A stretch of 64,000 nucleotides of DNA from CALJDF01 sp038121105 (GCA_038121105.1 JAYONB010000002.1:62001-126000), one strand, 5' to 3'. Positions 7,962 to 16,954 are shown, numbered from the stretch's first letter. Made by a program: numbers and translations. Notes: generated by a model from the letters alone, not told the origin.

Positions 7962-9704
7962 CTAGTCGACAGCGGCGGGGTTCTTGATCCCGGCTTGCCG
8001 CATGATGACCCATTGCTGTGCGATCGAAAGAATGTTGTTCCAGGTCCAGTAGATCACTAGTCCGGCCGGGAACGGCGCCAAGATGAACGTGAAGACGATC
8101 GGCAGCAGCATGAAGATGCGCTGTTGCATCTTATCCATGGGCTGCGGGTTCAGGCGTTGCTGCAGCCACATGCTTAGGCCCATCAGAATCGGCCAAATGC
8201 CGATTACCGGAATGAACTCGGGCAACGAAATAGGGATCAGGCCGAAGCCGGTAAAGAGGTTCAGCGGATCGGGCGCAGAGAGATCCTGAATCCACCCGAA
8301 GAACGGCGTGTGCCGCATCTCGATCGTGACGAACAACACCTTGTACAGCGCAAAGAACACCGGAATCTGAACGAAGATCGGCAGACAGCCCGAGACCGGG
8401 TTGGCGCCCTCCTTCTTGTAGAGCGCCATCATTTCTTGTTGTTGCCGTTGCCGGTCGTCTTTGAAGCGTTCGCGAATCTTGGCCATTTCCGGGCCCAATT
8501 TCTTCATCTTGCTCATCGCGCGGTAGGAGCGGTTGGCGAGCGGGAAGAAAATCAGTTTCACGATGACCGTGACCAGCAGAATGGCGATTCCGAAGTTGCC
8601 GATCGTCTCGCTCAGGAAACGCAGCACGATGAACATGGGCTTCGTCAAAAAGAACAACAGGCCGAAGTCGACTGCGCGGTCGAAACCGGGCACGCCTAGG
8701 CTGTTCTTGTAACCGTCCAGTAAACGCACGACCTTCGCGCCGGCAAAGACACGGTTGGAAATCGATCCCGAGTCTCCTGCGGCGATGGTCATGCCGTCGA
8801 TCCGGCGGAAATCGACCTGGAAGTTGTCGCGTGCGGCGTCTTGCCAGTGGTTGTACCTGAAAGTCGCCTTGGTTTGTTGATCGGGGATCAACGCGGTCAG
8901 CCAGTATTTGTCGGTGATCCCGATCCAGCCGCCGGTGGTTTCGGGCTGCTCCTCGATCTGCCCTCCTTCGGCATCGACGATGTCGTCATAGTCCTGTTGG
9001 TCGAGAACCTCATCGAAAACGCCCAATGCCCCTTCGTGTAGGATGAAGAAGTTGACGGTTTCGGGCTCGCCCTTGCGAACGATGGCGCCGAACGGGAAAA
9101 GCGTGACGGGCGCGGCGCCGTAATTTTCGATCCGGTCCGATACTTCGAACATATAGTTGGCATCGATCGAGATCGTCCGGAAGAACCGCAAACCGGCGCC
9201 GTTGTCCCATGTCAGGGTTACAGGTCGGTTCGGCGACAAAACGGTATCGGTGGTTTGCCAGACCGTGGTGTCGTCAGGCAGCGCAATTTCGTCGACGCTG
9301 GTCCACCCGAATTTGGCGTAATAGGGGTTGGCCGTTTCTCCCGGCGATAGGAACGTTACCGGCGGGCTGTCAGGGTCGATGTCTTCGCGATACCGCTTCA
9401 GGGTGATGTCGTCGATGAGCGCGCCTCGCAACGACAGCGACCCGAAGACCGCGGGCGTTTCGATCGCGATGCGTGGCGCGTCGGTTAATACATCGCCACG
9501 ATCCCGAATCGTCGGTGCCGGTGCGGGGCCGGGTACGCCCGGTGCGGCAGGGACGCGATCGCCTTGTGCAATCTCGCCGCCTAGCTGGGTCTGCTGGGTG
9601 ACGGGATCTTGGGGCACCGGCTGCGGCAGAAAGAAGAACTGCCAAATCACCAAAATGCCAACCGAAAAGACGATGGCGACGATCAGATTGCGTTGTTCAA
9701 ACAT
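7962..9704 (-). CDS. yidC: Membrane protein insertase YidC
   Basis: YidC inserts proteins into the inner membrane alone or with SecYEG. The ATG at 9704 (MFEQRNLIVAIVFSVG) gives 580 residues. There is an N-terminal transmembrane helix (about 5-24), a Pro-rich linker, a large periplasmic beta-domain to about residue 340, then five transmembrane helices beginning near FGLLFFLTKPMFIVLRF. The conserved cytoplasmic segment KKLGPEMAKIRERFKDDR and the motif NPVSGCLPIFVQIPVFFALY are present. The open frame extends 38 codons upstream, but that stretch codes for yidD in another frame. The start overlaps the yidD end by 8 nt, implying coupled translation. Confidence 0.96.
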   Translation of the reverse strand: MFEQRNLIVAIVFSVGILVIWQFFFLPQPVPQDPVTQQTQLGGEIAQGDRVPAAPGVPGPAPAPTIRDRGDVLTDAPRIAIETPAVFGSLSLRGALIDDITLKRYREDIDPDSPPVTFLSPGETANPYYAKFGWTSVDEIALPDDTTVWQTTDTVLSPNRPVTLTWDNGAGLRFFRTISIDANYMFEVSDRIENYGAAPVTLFPFGAIVRKGEPETVNFFILHEGALGVFDEVLDQQDYDDIVDAEGGQIEEQPETTGGWIGITDKYWLTALIPDQQTKATFRYNHWQDAARDNFQVDFRRIDGMTIAAGDSGSISNRVFAGAKVVRLLDGYKNSLGVPGFDRAVDFGLLFFLTKPMFIVLRFLSETIGNFGIAILLVTVIVKLIFFPLANRSYRAMSKMKKLGPEMAKIRERFKDDRQRQQQEMMALYKKEGANPVSGCLPIFVQIPVFFALYKVLFVTIEMRHTPFFGWIQDLSAPDPLNLFTGFGLIPISLPEFIPVIGIWPILMGLSMWLQQRLNPQPMDKMQQRIFMLLPIVFTFILAPFPAGLVIYWTWNNILSIAQQWVIMRQAGIKNPAAVD

Positions 9705-9969
9705 CGTGATACCGATTGTGAGGTGCGCGTTCTGGCACCGGGTCGTGGCCGAAACCACCCCAGGGATGGCAGCGGGAGATTCGCTTTGCCGCGAGGAAAG
9801 AACCCCGAACCGCGCCAAAACGTTTGATTGATTCTTGGGCGTAGGCCGAGCAGGTCGGATCGAACCGACAATTGGCCCCCAGCACCGGCGAAATGAAAAG
9901 CTGGTATCCGCGAATCGTGGCCGTAAGGCCCAGCGCGGGGAGGCGGGCGATCAAACCGGTGAGGGTCAT
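9697..9969 (-). CDS. yidD: Membrane protein insertion efficiency factor YidD
   Basis: This is a 90-residue protein of the Haemolytic/UPF0161 family. The diagnostic region reads YQLFISPVLGANCRFDPTCS followed by YAQESIKRFGAVRGSFLAAKRI and RCHPWGGFGHDPVP. The Cys residues and the CHP-GG-DPVP block are family hallmarks. It assists insertion of membrane proteins together with YidC at the inner membrane. The start is set by an ATGA overlap with the stop of rnpA, and the 3' end overlaps yidC by 8 nt, so all three are translationally chained. The open frame continues upstream only because rnpA is coding there. Confidence 0.95.
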   Translation of the reverse strand: MTLTGLIARLPALGLTATIRGYQLFISPVLGANCRFDPTCSAYAQESIKRFGAVRGSFLAAKRISRCHPWGGFGHDPVPERAPHNRYHDV

Positions 9970-10328
9970 ACCGAAGCCTCGGGGTCGAGGACGCCAAGCT
10001 CGACGCAAGCGTGGCGGACGTCGGTCAGCAGGGCGTCCCAAGGTCGGGTCAGCGTCGCTTTGCGACCCACCAATACGATATCGCACCCCGGCTGTGGGTT
10101 CTGGATGATTTCTGCGGCGGCGGCACGTAATCGGCGTTTGGCTCGGTTTCGCTGCACCGCGCCGCCCACTTTCTTGGACACCGTGAAGCCGACGCGGCAC
10201 ACATCGGAGTCCCGTTCCGGTCGCTCGATTCCTTGCAGCACAACGCCGGACATCGCGCGACGCGCCCCTTTTCGGGTTAGCCGCTGAAAGTCGGCTCTTC
10301 GGGTTAGACGTATCACGGGCGCCGCCAT
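9966..10328 (-). CDS. rnpA: Ribonuclease P protein component
   Basis: RnpA is the small basic protein subunit that helps the catalytic RNA (rnpB, not in this window) remove 5' leaders of pre-tRNAs. The 120 residues include the RNR motif block around residues 50-67 (VSKKVGGAVQRNRAKRRLR), which binds RNA. The N-terminal segment RLTRRADFQRLTRKGAR is typical. The gene begins 10 nt after the rpmH stop and its TGA overlaps the yidD ATG, the conserved arrangement of this locus. Confidence 0.95.
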   Translation of the reverse strand: MAAPVIRLTRRADFQRLTRKGARRAMSGVVLQGIERPERDSDVCRVGFTVSKKVGGAVQRNRAKRRLRAAAAEIIQNPQPGCDIVLVGRKATLTRPWDALLTDVRHACVELGVLDPEASV

Positions 10329-10338
10329 GGGCGCTTGC

Positions 10339-10473
10339 TCACGCCGAGAGGCGTTTTCGACCCTTCGCGCGACGCCGGGCCAGGACCTTGCGGCCGTTGG
10401 CGGTCTTCATGCGGGCACGAAAGCCATGACGCCGCTTGCGCACTATGACGCTGGGCTGAAACGTTCTTTTCAC
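10339..10473 (-). CDS. rpmH: 50S ribosomal protein L34
   Basis: The short reading frame from a GTG at 10473 translates to 44 residues beginning MKRTFQPSVIVRKRRHGFRA and ending AKGRKRLSA, which is unmistakably L34. A GGAG Shine-Dalgarno lies a few bases upstream (around 10480-10486). It is the first gene of the rnpA-yidD-yidC-engB-argB operon and follows a near-consensus promoter. GTG is the only reasonable start because the next in-frame ATG is in the middle of the protein. Confidence 0.97.
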   Translation of the reverse strand: MKRTFQPSVIVRKRRHGFRARMKTANGRKVLARRRAKGRKRLSA

Positions 10474-10523
10474 GGCTGATCTCCAAGGATTCGCGGGCCC
10501 CAGGCCCTCGAAATAAGGCCCGG

Positions 10524-10552
10524 TGTATACGTTCTGTGGCGGACCCTGTCAA
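10524..10552 (-). promoter_or_regulatory. Sigma-70-type promoter of the rpmH operon
   Basis: On the minus strand a perfect TTGACA (10547-10552) is separated by exactly 17 nt from TATACA (10524-10529). Transcription should start near 10517, giving a leader of about 45 nt to the rpmH GTG. It is the closest match to consensus seen in the window, as expected for a ribosomal protein operon. The remaining bases up to 10757 hold no gene that I can support; they must contain the promoter of the divergent TVP38 gene, which I could not place. Confidence 0.8.
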
Positions 10553-10757
10553 CGACAGCGGGTCGGACCCCCAAGGGCCTCCTCGCGGGGCATCACGGTT
10601 CGGTGACGGACGTTGAAAAACGAGGCCCAGAGGCGCTAATCGGCTAAATTCGCGCGCCGCGGTCGATCTTAGGGTTCCTCGTGTAAGGTGCCGTCGCCCG
10701 CCATATTCGTTACCTGCCGTTGCTCGGATCTGGGCTCCGGCTAAGCCTGAGGGCCCC

Positions 10758-11501
10758 GTGACAGACAAAAAAATCACCGAAAACAGCGGTCGCGCGGGCC
10801 TTAAGAGGCTGGCGCCGCTCGCTGTCCTCGTCGTCGGATTAGTCGCCTTCTTTGCCTTCGACCTTGATCGCTTTGTGACCCTCGAGGCGCTGCGCGACAA
10901 CCGAGCGGTGCTGAGCGATTTTGTCGATCGCCATAGTATTCTCGCCGCGCTGGTGTTCATGGCTGCCTATGCGGTGGTGGTGGCCTTTTCGCTGCCGATC
11001 GCGACCTTGTTGTCGATCCTGGGCGGGTTCTTCTTCGGCACCGCAATCGGCACGTTTTGTGTGGTCGTTGGCGCCACCGCCGGCGCCGCCGCGCTCTTCC
11101 TCATCGCACGGTCGACCCTGGGCGCCCTTCTGCACGAACGCGCCGGGCCGGCGTTGAGAAAGATGGAAGCCGGGTTTCAGCGGAACGAGTTCAGCTATCT
11201 GTTGATCCTGAGATTGATCCCCCTCTTTCCGTTCTTCGTTGTGAACATCGTGCCCGCGCTTTTGGGCGTGAGCTTGCGCAATTACGTACTGGCGACGGCG
11301 CTCGGGATCATCCCGGGCGCTTTCGTCTATGTTGGCGTCGGTGCCGGGACTGGGTCGGTGATCGACAGCGGTGCGGTGCCGGGTCTTGGTGTTTTTCTGC
11401 AGGCCGATGTCTTGATTCCGATCATCGGGCTGGCGGTGCTGGCACTGCTGCCGATCGCCTACAAATACATTCAGCACCGACGCAGCCCGGGAGCATCTTG
11501 A
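10758..11501 (+). CDS. TVP38/TMEM64 (DedA-like) membrane protein
   Basis: This 247-residue inner-membrane protein of the VTT/SNARE-associated superfamily has hydrophobic helices at about 15-33, 50-75 and 78-110, then several in the last third. The central core has LLSILGGFFFGTAIGT and later RLIPLFPFFVVNIVPALLG, the two re-entrant-loop motifs typical of the family. Relatives move or scramble lipids, or affect membrane potential and metalloid handling; the substrate here is not known. It starts with GTG. Its TGA overlaps the ATG of the following flavoprotein by one base, a strong sign of translational coupling. Confidence 0.88.
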   Translation: MTDKKITENSGRAGLKRLAPLAVLVVGLVAFFAFDLDRFVTLEALRDNRAVLSDFVDRHSILAALVFMAAYAVVVAFSLPIATLLSILGGFFFGTAIGTFCVVVGATAGAAALFLIARSTLGALLHERAGPALRKMEAGFQRNEFSYLLILRLIPLFPFFVVNIVPALLGVSLRNYVLATALGIIPGAFVYVGVGAGTGSVIDSGAVPGLGVFLQADVLIPIIGLAVLALLPIAYKYIQHRRSPGAS

Positions 11502-12919
11502 TGGCAGAGCTGACGCCCGACATTTGCGTCATTGGCGCCGGTGCCGGCGGCCTCGTGGTGGCCGGGGGCGGTGCATTGATGGGCGCCTCCGTCGTGTTGG
11601 TAGAACGCGGCGCCATGGGGGGCGACTGCCTCAACTATGGCTGCGTACCGTCCAAGGCACTGCTTGCAGCGGGTGAGGCGGCGACCTTCGGTGAGCGCGC
11701 CAAACCGTTTGGCATCGGCTACGACACACCGAACGTCGATTTCGCCAAAGCAATGGAGCGTGTCCGTGCTGTCATCGACGGCATCGCACCGACCGATTCC
11801 GAAGAACGGTTCCGCGGCATGGGAATCGAAGTGATCAAGGCGGCCGGCAAGTTCACGGGGCCAAACACTTTGGCGGCCGGCGACCACGTGATCAGGGCCC
11901 GACGGTTTGTGATCGCAACGGGGTCCTCGCCGATGGTGCCGCCGATCTCAGGCCTCGACTCGGTACCCTATTTCACCAACGAAACGATTTTCGACAACCG
12001 GTCGTGCCCAGATCATCTCTTAGTCGTCGGCGGCGGACCGATAGGTCTAGAGCTCGCACAAGCGCACCGACGGCTCGGTGCGCGCGTTTCGGTGCTTGAG
12101 ATGATGCGCTTCATGCCGCGCGATGACCAAGAACTCGTGCAGATCGTGACCGACCGGTTGCGTGCCGAAGGAATCGAACTGCTTTCGGGCGCTCAAGTTC
12201 AGGCCGTCGATAAGGCAGGCGATGCCGTCCAGGTGGCCGCCGAAATCGATGGTGAGGTGCGGCGCATCACAGGATCGCACCTACTGATCGCGGCGGGCCG
12301 TGTCCCTAACTTGGACCTCGATCTCGACGCCGCGGGGGTTGCGCATACCCGTCGCGGGGTGACCGTGGATTCACGCCTTCGCACCACCAACAAAAAGGTT
12401 TTTGCCGTAGGTGACGTTGCGGGCGGGTTGCAATTCACGCATGTGGCGTCGTATCACGCCGGCATAGCGCTTCGGAACATTCTGTTTCGTATCCCCGCAC
12501 GCACCACCAAACAGGTCGTGCCGTGGGTAACCTATACCGACCCCGAGCTTGCCCACGTCGGCATGCTCGAGGATGAGGCTCGCGAGAAGTTCGGCAAGAT
12601 CTCGGTTGTTCGGTGGCCGCTTGCGGAAAACGATCGTGCTGAGGCGCAGAACGAACTCGAAGGCGTCATCAAAATCGTCAGCACGATTAAGGGGCGCATT
12701 CTCGGCGTTCAAATCGTGGCGCGCAACGCTGGCGACCTTATTTTGCCGTGGGTGATGGCTGTCGGGCGCCGTGAGAAACTCGGCACCATGGCAGATTTGA
12801 TTGCGCCCTATCCGACCAATTCGGAAATCGGCAAACGTGCGGCAGGCAGTTATTTCGCCCCGGCGCTATCCAGCCCCAGGGTTAAGAGCATCGTGCGTTT
12901 CCTGGCGCGATTTGGCTGA
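11501..12919 (+). CDS. MerA/Lpd-like FAD disulfide oxidoreductase
   Basis: This is a 472-residue class I pyridine nucleotide-disulfide oxidoreductase. The N-terminal FAD motif is VIGAGAGGLVVAGGG, the redox disulfide is Cys43-Cys48 in GGDCLNYGCVPSKA, the NAD(P) motif is VVGGGPIGLELAQ, and the second FAD motif is VFAVGDVAGG. The C-terminal active-site segment reads APYPTNSEIGKRA. The catalytic His of lipoamide dehydrogenases (HAHPTLSE) is replaced and Tyr is present, as in mercuric reductase-like proteins, so it is unlikely to be a true Lpd. The MerA N-terminal metal-binding domain and C-terminal Cys pair are absent. The upstream frame extension overlaps the coupled TVP38 gene and was discarded. 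Confidence 0.88.
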   Translation: MAELTPDICVIGAGAGGLVVAGGGALMGASVVLVERGAMGGDCLNYGCVPSKALLAAGEAATFGERAKPFGIGYDTPNVDFAKAMERVRAVIDGIAPTDSEERFRGMGIEVIKAAGKFTGPNTLAAGDHVIRARRFVIATGSSPMVPPISGLDSVPYFTNETIFDNRSCPDHLLVVGGGPIGLELAQAHRRLGARVSVLEMMRFMPRDDQELVQIVTDRLRAEGIELLSGAQVQAVDKAGDAVQVAAEIDGEVRRITGSHLLIAAGRVPNLDLDLDAAGVAHTRRGVTVDSRLRTTNKKVFAVGDVAGGLQFTHVASYHAGIALRNILFRIPARTTKQVVPWVTYTDPELAHVGMLEDEAREKFGKISVVRWPLAENDRAEAQNELEGVIKIVSTIKGRILGVQIVARNAGDLILPWVMAVGRREKLGTMADLIAPYPTNSEIGKRAAGSYFAPALSSPRVKSIVRFLARFG

Positions 12920-12950
12920 ATTCTGCGGCTTTCTGTGATAAACGGAGAGC

Positions 12951-14408
12951 ATGAGGCTATCTAACGCGGTGCGCTTCGTGCCTTGGCGGCGAAGTCTGTC
13001 AGGGCGCCTTCTGGTTCTGACGCTATTCTTCGTGATGGTCAGCGAAGTGCTGATCTACGTGCCTTCGATCGCGGGTTTTCGACAAACCTATCTCGAGGAC
13101 CGGATCGCCGTGGCGCAACTGGCCTCCTTCGCGTTGACCGAAGATGCCGACCGGCTGGTAACGCCGCAGCTCGAGCAAGACCTTCTCGATCGGGCGGAAA
13201 TCAAAGCGATCGTCCTTAAGCGCAAAGAAGCGCGCTCTTTGGTCCTGGGCGAGAACGTCGGCGTCACCCGAGAAATCAACGCCTCGTTCGATCTTAGAGA
13301 TCAGACCACGTGGTCGTCGATCGTCGACGCCTTTGCCGCGATGTTCAGCCCGGGCCGCACGATTCGTGTGGTGGCACCGGCGCTGGAGGATCCGCAAACG
13401 CTCGTCGATATCGTGATCGACGAAGATCCTTTGCGCGGCGAGATGTTTAGTTTCTCGGCACGCGTGCTTGGTCTGTCGCTCCTGATCTCGGCGGTCACCG
13501 CGGGTATGGTCTACCTTGCCCTTCATATCCTCATCGTTCGTCCGGTGCGGCGGTTGACGCAAAACATGGTCGAATTCCGGAACGATCCCGAAGGAGTCGG
13601 TCCAAGTGACGCGCCCGATGCGCGCTCCGATGAAATCGGTCTCGCCCAGCGCGAATTTGCCGCGATGCAGGGAGACCTTCGCCTCGCACTACGGCAGAAA
13701 ACTCGTCTTGCCGAGCTCGGCGCGGCAGTCAGCAAGATCAACCATGACCTGCGCAATATTCTCGCGACCGCTCAGCTGGTTTCAGACCGACTTGCGGTGA
13801 GTGGCGATCCCGAGACGCGTCGCGCAACGCCGGTCCTATTGCGGGCGATCGATCGCGCCATTCAGCTGTGCACCCAAACGCTGCAATTCGGCAAGGCCCA
13901 CGAACAAAAGCCTCATCGGACGATGTTTTCCCTGCGCGACCTCGCTACCGATGTCGGGGTCGCGCTTGGTCTCGGAAAGGAATCGCCCGTCACATGGGAG
14001 AACGGCGTCCCGAACGGGCTCAACATCAGCGCCGATCACGAGCAACTCTTCCGCGTTTTCATGAATCTCGGCCGCAACGCGATCGAGGCCATTGATGATG
14101 CCGACGGAGGCACTGTTTCCCTCTCGGCCGCAACGTTGGCCAACTGCGTCGTCATCGATTTCAGCGACAACGGGCCCGGGGTGCCCGAGGCGGTGCAAGC
14201 CCGCCTGTTCCAAGCTTTCAAGTCGAGCACTAAATCGTCGGGCACGGGCCTCGGTTTGGCCATCGCTCGAGATTTGATCGAAGCTCACGGCGGGATTCTC
14301 GTCCTCCATCGTACGAGCGAGAACGGGACGACATTCCGGATCGAGTTGCCGACCAATGTCCTTGAAATGCCCGTTGACAATGCCGACCACGCCGCTCGGG
14401 TCGGCTAG
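12951..14408 (+). CDS. Sensor histidine kinase with HAMP domain
   Basis: This 485-residue membrane histidine kinase has one transmembrane helix at about 18-38, a roughly 130-residue periplasmic sensor region, a second helix at about 170-196, and a HAMP domain to about 250. The H-box is KINHDLRNILATAQL with phosphoacceptor His265. The ATPase motifs are LGRNAIEAI (N), FSDNGPGVP (G1) and GTGLGLAIA (G2). No response regulator gene adjoins it, so it is an orphan in this window. The signal sensed cannot be deduced. It follows the flavoprotein gene by 31 nt and precedes tam by 3 nt, so it could be co-transcribed with both. Confidence 0.92.
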   Translation: MRLSNAVRFVPWRRSLSGRLLVLTLFFVMVSEVLIYVPSIAGFRQTYLEDRIAVAQLASFALTEDADRLVTPQLEQDLLDRAEIKAIVLKRKEARSLVLGENVGVTREINASFDLRDQTTWSSIVDAFAAMFSPGRTIRVVAPALEDPQTLVDIVIDEDPLRGEMFSFSARVLGLSLLISAVTAGMVYLALHILIVRPVRRLTQNMVEFRNDPEGVGPSDAPDARSDEIGLAQREFAAMQGDLRLALRQKTRLAELGAAVSKINHDLRNILATAQLVSDRLAVSGDPETRRATPVLLRAIDRAIQLCTQTLQFGKAHEQKPHRTMFSLRDLATDVGVALGLGKESPVTWENGVPNGLNISADHEQLFRVFMNLGRNAIEAIDDADGGTVSLSAATLANCVVIDFSDNGPGVPEAVQARLFQAFKSSTKSSGTGLGLAIARDLIEAHGGILVLHRTSENGTTFRIELPTNVLEMPVDNADHAARVG

Positions 14409-14411
14409 CGC

Positions 14412-15173
14412 GTGGCCTGGGACCCCAGTCTCTATCTACGGTTCGAGCGCTACCGGGTCCAACCTGCGCTTGACCTGCTCGCGCGCATAGAGCTCCAAGC
14501 GCCGACGCGAATCTTTGATCTCGGTTGCGGCCCCGGCAACGTCACGACGAAGTTGCGAGAACGATGGCCCGATGCCGACGTCACGGGGATCGATACATCC
14601 CAAGAAATGCTCGCCAAAGCGCGCGCACTCGATCCTGTCATTACCTGGGTAGAAAAAGATATCGCCGGGTTTTCGACGCAAGCGGCGGACCTCATTTTTT
14701 CGAATGCGGCATTCAACTGGGTGCCGAATCATGCCCAGCTCATGCCCCGCTTGGTGGCGAGTTTGGCGGACGGCGGCGTGCTCGCGGTTCAAATGCCGCG
14801 CAATTACGCCCAACCCACCCATACGGAAATCCTGGAATGCATCGCGGCAAAACCCTCGCGCGCGCACCTCAAGGCGGCGGTCTCCTACGAACACGTCCAG
14901 CCGCCCGGCTTTTACTATGATGTTCTCGCACCGCTGGTGCGGGACATCGACATCTGGGAGGTCAATTACACCCATATCCTCACCGGCGAGGATCCCGTGC
15001 TGTCGTGGTTCATGTCGACGGCGATGCGGCCCATCCTCGAAGTTCTCGAAGGCGTCGCGAAAGAGGAATTCATCGAGGAGATGCGCGCGCGCTACCGTGC
15101 GGCCTATCCGCCGCGCGCTGACGGCAACACGCTCTTCGGAATGCAGCGCCTTTTCTTAGTCGCCCGGCGTTAA
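14412..15173 (+). CDS. tam: Trans-aconitate 2-methyltransferase
   Basis: Tam uses S-adenosylmethionine to methylate trans-aconitate, a spontaneous by-product that inhibits aconitase. The 253-residue protein starts with GTG and reads MAWDPSLYLRFERYRVQPA, the characteristic Tam opening. It then has the SAM motif IFDLGCGPGNVT and the downstream acidic residue in GIDTSQEML. The length matches the E. coli enzyme (about 252 aa). It begins 3 nt after the histidine kinase stop. The 3' end overlaps the convergent ggt gene by 4 nt. Confidence 0.92.
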   Translation: MAWDPSLYLRFERYRVQPALDLLARIELQAPTRIFDLGCGPGNVTTKLRERWPDADVTGIDTSQEMLAKARALDPVITWVEKDIAGFSTQAADLIFSNAAFNWVPNHAQLMPRLVASLADGGVLAVQMPRNYAQPTHTEILECIAAKPSRAHLKAAVSYEHVQPPGFYYDVLAPLVRDIDIWEVNYTHILTGEDPVLSWFMSTAMRPILEVLEGVAKEEFIEEMRARYRAAYPPRADGNTLFGMQRLFLVARR

Positions 15174-16918
15174 TCGCCTAACGCAACGCCTTCGCGGCGG
15201 CGGTCGGCGCCGCCCCACAATCCCCGTCGGTCTTGGACGATGCCGTGGATGCCACTGGTCATCGGCACGGCTCTCACCGTGTGTCCCATTTCGGCAAGGG
15301 CCTGGACCAGACCGCTGGTGTCGTCACGTTTTTCGATCTCGGTGGCGCGTCCTCGGTTGGTCAGGTTCGGGAGATCGATCGCGCTTTGAATATCGAGGCG
15401 CCAATCGATCACCCCGATCAGTGTTTTAGCGACGTAGCCGATAATGCGGCTGCCCCCGGGGGAGCCGACCGCCATGTGAAAACGTTTTTGTCCGTCCAAC
15501 ACGATAAACGGCGACATCGAACTCCGTGGCCTCTTCCCGGGTTGGACTCGGTTGGCGATCAAAGCGCCGTTCGCTTCCGGGGCAAAGGAGAAGTCCGTCA
15601 GCTGATTGTTGAGCAAAAACCCGCCAACCATCAGGCGAGAGCCAAAGACGTTCTCCACGCTTGCAGTCATTGAGACCGCGTTGCCGTTCCCATCCACGAC
15701 CGCGAAATGCGTCGTCGACGGCAGTTCCGGGCTCTGCCCGGTTGCGTAGCGCTCGGTACGCCTTTCCGGAAGCGTGCCGGGTTTGGCCTCGGGCATGGGC
15801 TGCATGCGCAATATCAACCGAGCCCGTTCCCGCAGGTAGCGCTGATCGAGCAACGCCCGGACGGGGACATCGACGAAGTCCGGATCGGCCAGATATTTGC
15901 CGCGATCGGCAAAGGCAAGGCGGCTTGCCTCGGCCACATAATGTGCGGCTAGGGAGCTGCTGGGCGCCGCGCTGCGAAAGGCCGTTGCCTGAAGAACGCC
16001 TAGGATTTGCAGGGTCGCGACGCCACCAGATGTGGGGGGCGGCATGCCGCAAAGCTCGAAACGACGGTACCGTCCGCACACCGGCGGTCGGCGTTTGGCC
16101 TCATACCCCGCAAGATCCGCCTGCGAAAGCAGCCCGGGATTGTCGCGAGCAGAGCGCACCGCGAACACGATCGAACGCGCGACGGCGCCCTCGTAAAACG
16201 CATCGGCACCTTCGGCGGCGATGCGCCGAAAGGTTTCTGCCAGCGCTGGGTTGCGGAGAATTCGCCCGACGGGCTTTGCCGTGCCGTCAGGTTCGAAGAA
16301 ATACCGCCGGGTGTCGGGATAGGTGGCGAGGTACTTGTCGTTCGCAACGAGATGATTGAGGCGAGGCGAGATCGGGAATCCGTCATCCGCCAACGCAATC
16401 GCAGCCTTGAAAAGGTCGGGCCAAGGCAGGACGCCGTGCTCGTCGTGCGCCATTTCGAGCATGCGCACCACGCCGGGTGTGCCGACCGCGCGCCCGCCAA
16501 CCAGCGCCTCGAAGAAACCCAGCGGTTTGCCGCCGTCATCGAGAAACAGATCGGGTGTCGCGGCCGCCGGCGCCGTCTCCCGTCCGTCATACGCTTGGAC
16601 CGAACGGTCGTCCGCGTCGTAGAACAGCATGAAGGCGCCACCTCCAATGCCCGACGACTGAGGTTCGACGAGGGTCAGGACCATTTGCACCGCGATCGCC
16701 GCGTCGACCGCGCTGCCGCCGCGCCGGAGGATTTCCAAACCGGCGCGCGCGGCGAACGGGTTGGCCGCCGAAACCATATGTCGGGTCGCGTAGACCGAAA
16801 CGTTGTCGGCTGCGTCGCCTGTCGTAGCTGCAAAACCGATGGCGGCGAGGACCGCGATGGTTGCGAAATGTTTGAATCGGCGTCGAACCGAAACGTACCG
16901 TGCGTTGACCATGTCCAT
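15170..16918 (-). CDS. ggt: Gamma-glutamyltranspeptidase
   Basis: The enzyme cleaves the gamma-glutamyl bond of glutathione and related compounds in the periplasm. It is an Ntn-hydrolase that autocleaves before the catalytic Thr, here the second Thr of PSTTHFAVVD. Other family motifs are GIGGGAFMLFYD, GRETAP, CGMPPPTSGG and the C-terminal PGGSRIIGY. From the ATG at 16918 it has 582 residues. The N-terminal region has basic residues, a hydrophobic helix and a cleavage-like Ala site, consistent with a signal peptide. An ATG at 16912 is an equal alternative. The frame stays open to 17065 but would then cover the start of the divergent peptidase gene. Confidence 0.92.
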   Translation of the reverse strand: MDMVNARYVSVRRRFKHFATIAVLAAIGFAATTGDAADNVSVYATRHMVSAANPFAARAGLEILRRGGSAVDAAIAVQMVLTLVEPQSSGIGGGAFMLFYDADDRSVQAYDGRETAPAAATPDLFLDDGGKPLGFFEALVGGRAVGTPGVVRMLEMAHDEHGVLPWPDLFKAAIALADDGFPISPRLNHLVANDKYLATYPDTRRYFFEPDGTAKPVGRILRNPALAETFRRIAAEGADAFYEGAVARSIVFAVRSARDNPGLLSQADLAGYEAKRRPPVCGRYRRFELCGMPPPTSGGVATLQILGVLQATAFRSAAPSSSLAAHYVAEASRLAFADRGKYLADPDFVDVPVRALLDQRYLRERARLILRMQPMPEAKPGTLPERRTERYATGQSPELPSTTHFAVVDGNGNAVSMTASVENVFGSRLMVGGFLLNNQLTDFSFAPEANGALIANRVQPGKRPRSSMSPFIVLDGQKRFHMAVGSPGGSRIIGYVAKTLIGVIDWRLDIQSAIDLPNLTNRGRATEIEKRDDTSGLVQALAEMGHTVRAVPMTSGIHGIVQDRRGLWGGADRRREGVALGD

Positions 16919-16954
16919 GGCGCCCTCTACCGTCGCTCCACTGAGGGAAACATC

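Noticed and set aside
11057..11500. N-terminal extension of the flavoprotein
   Set aside because: The bases code for the TVP38 protein in another frame, and the FAD motif begins right after the ATG at 11501.
11501..12919. Lipoamide dehydrogenase (lpdA)
   Set aside because: The C-terminal His of the catalytic dyad is replaced and no 2-oxoacid dehydrogenase genes are nearby.
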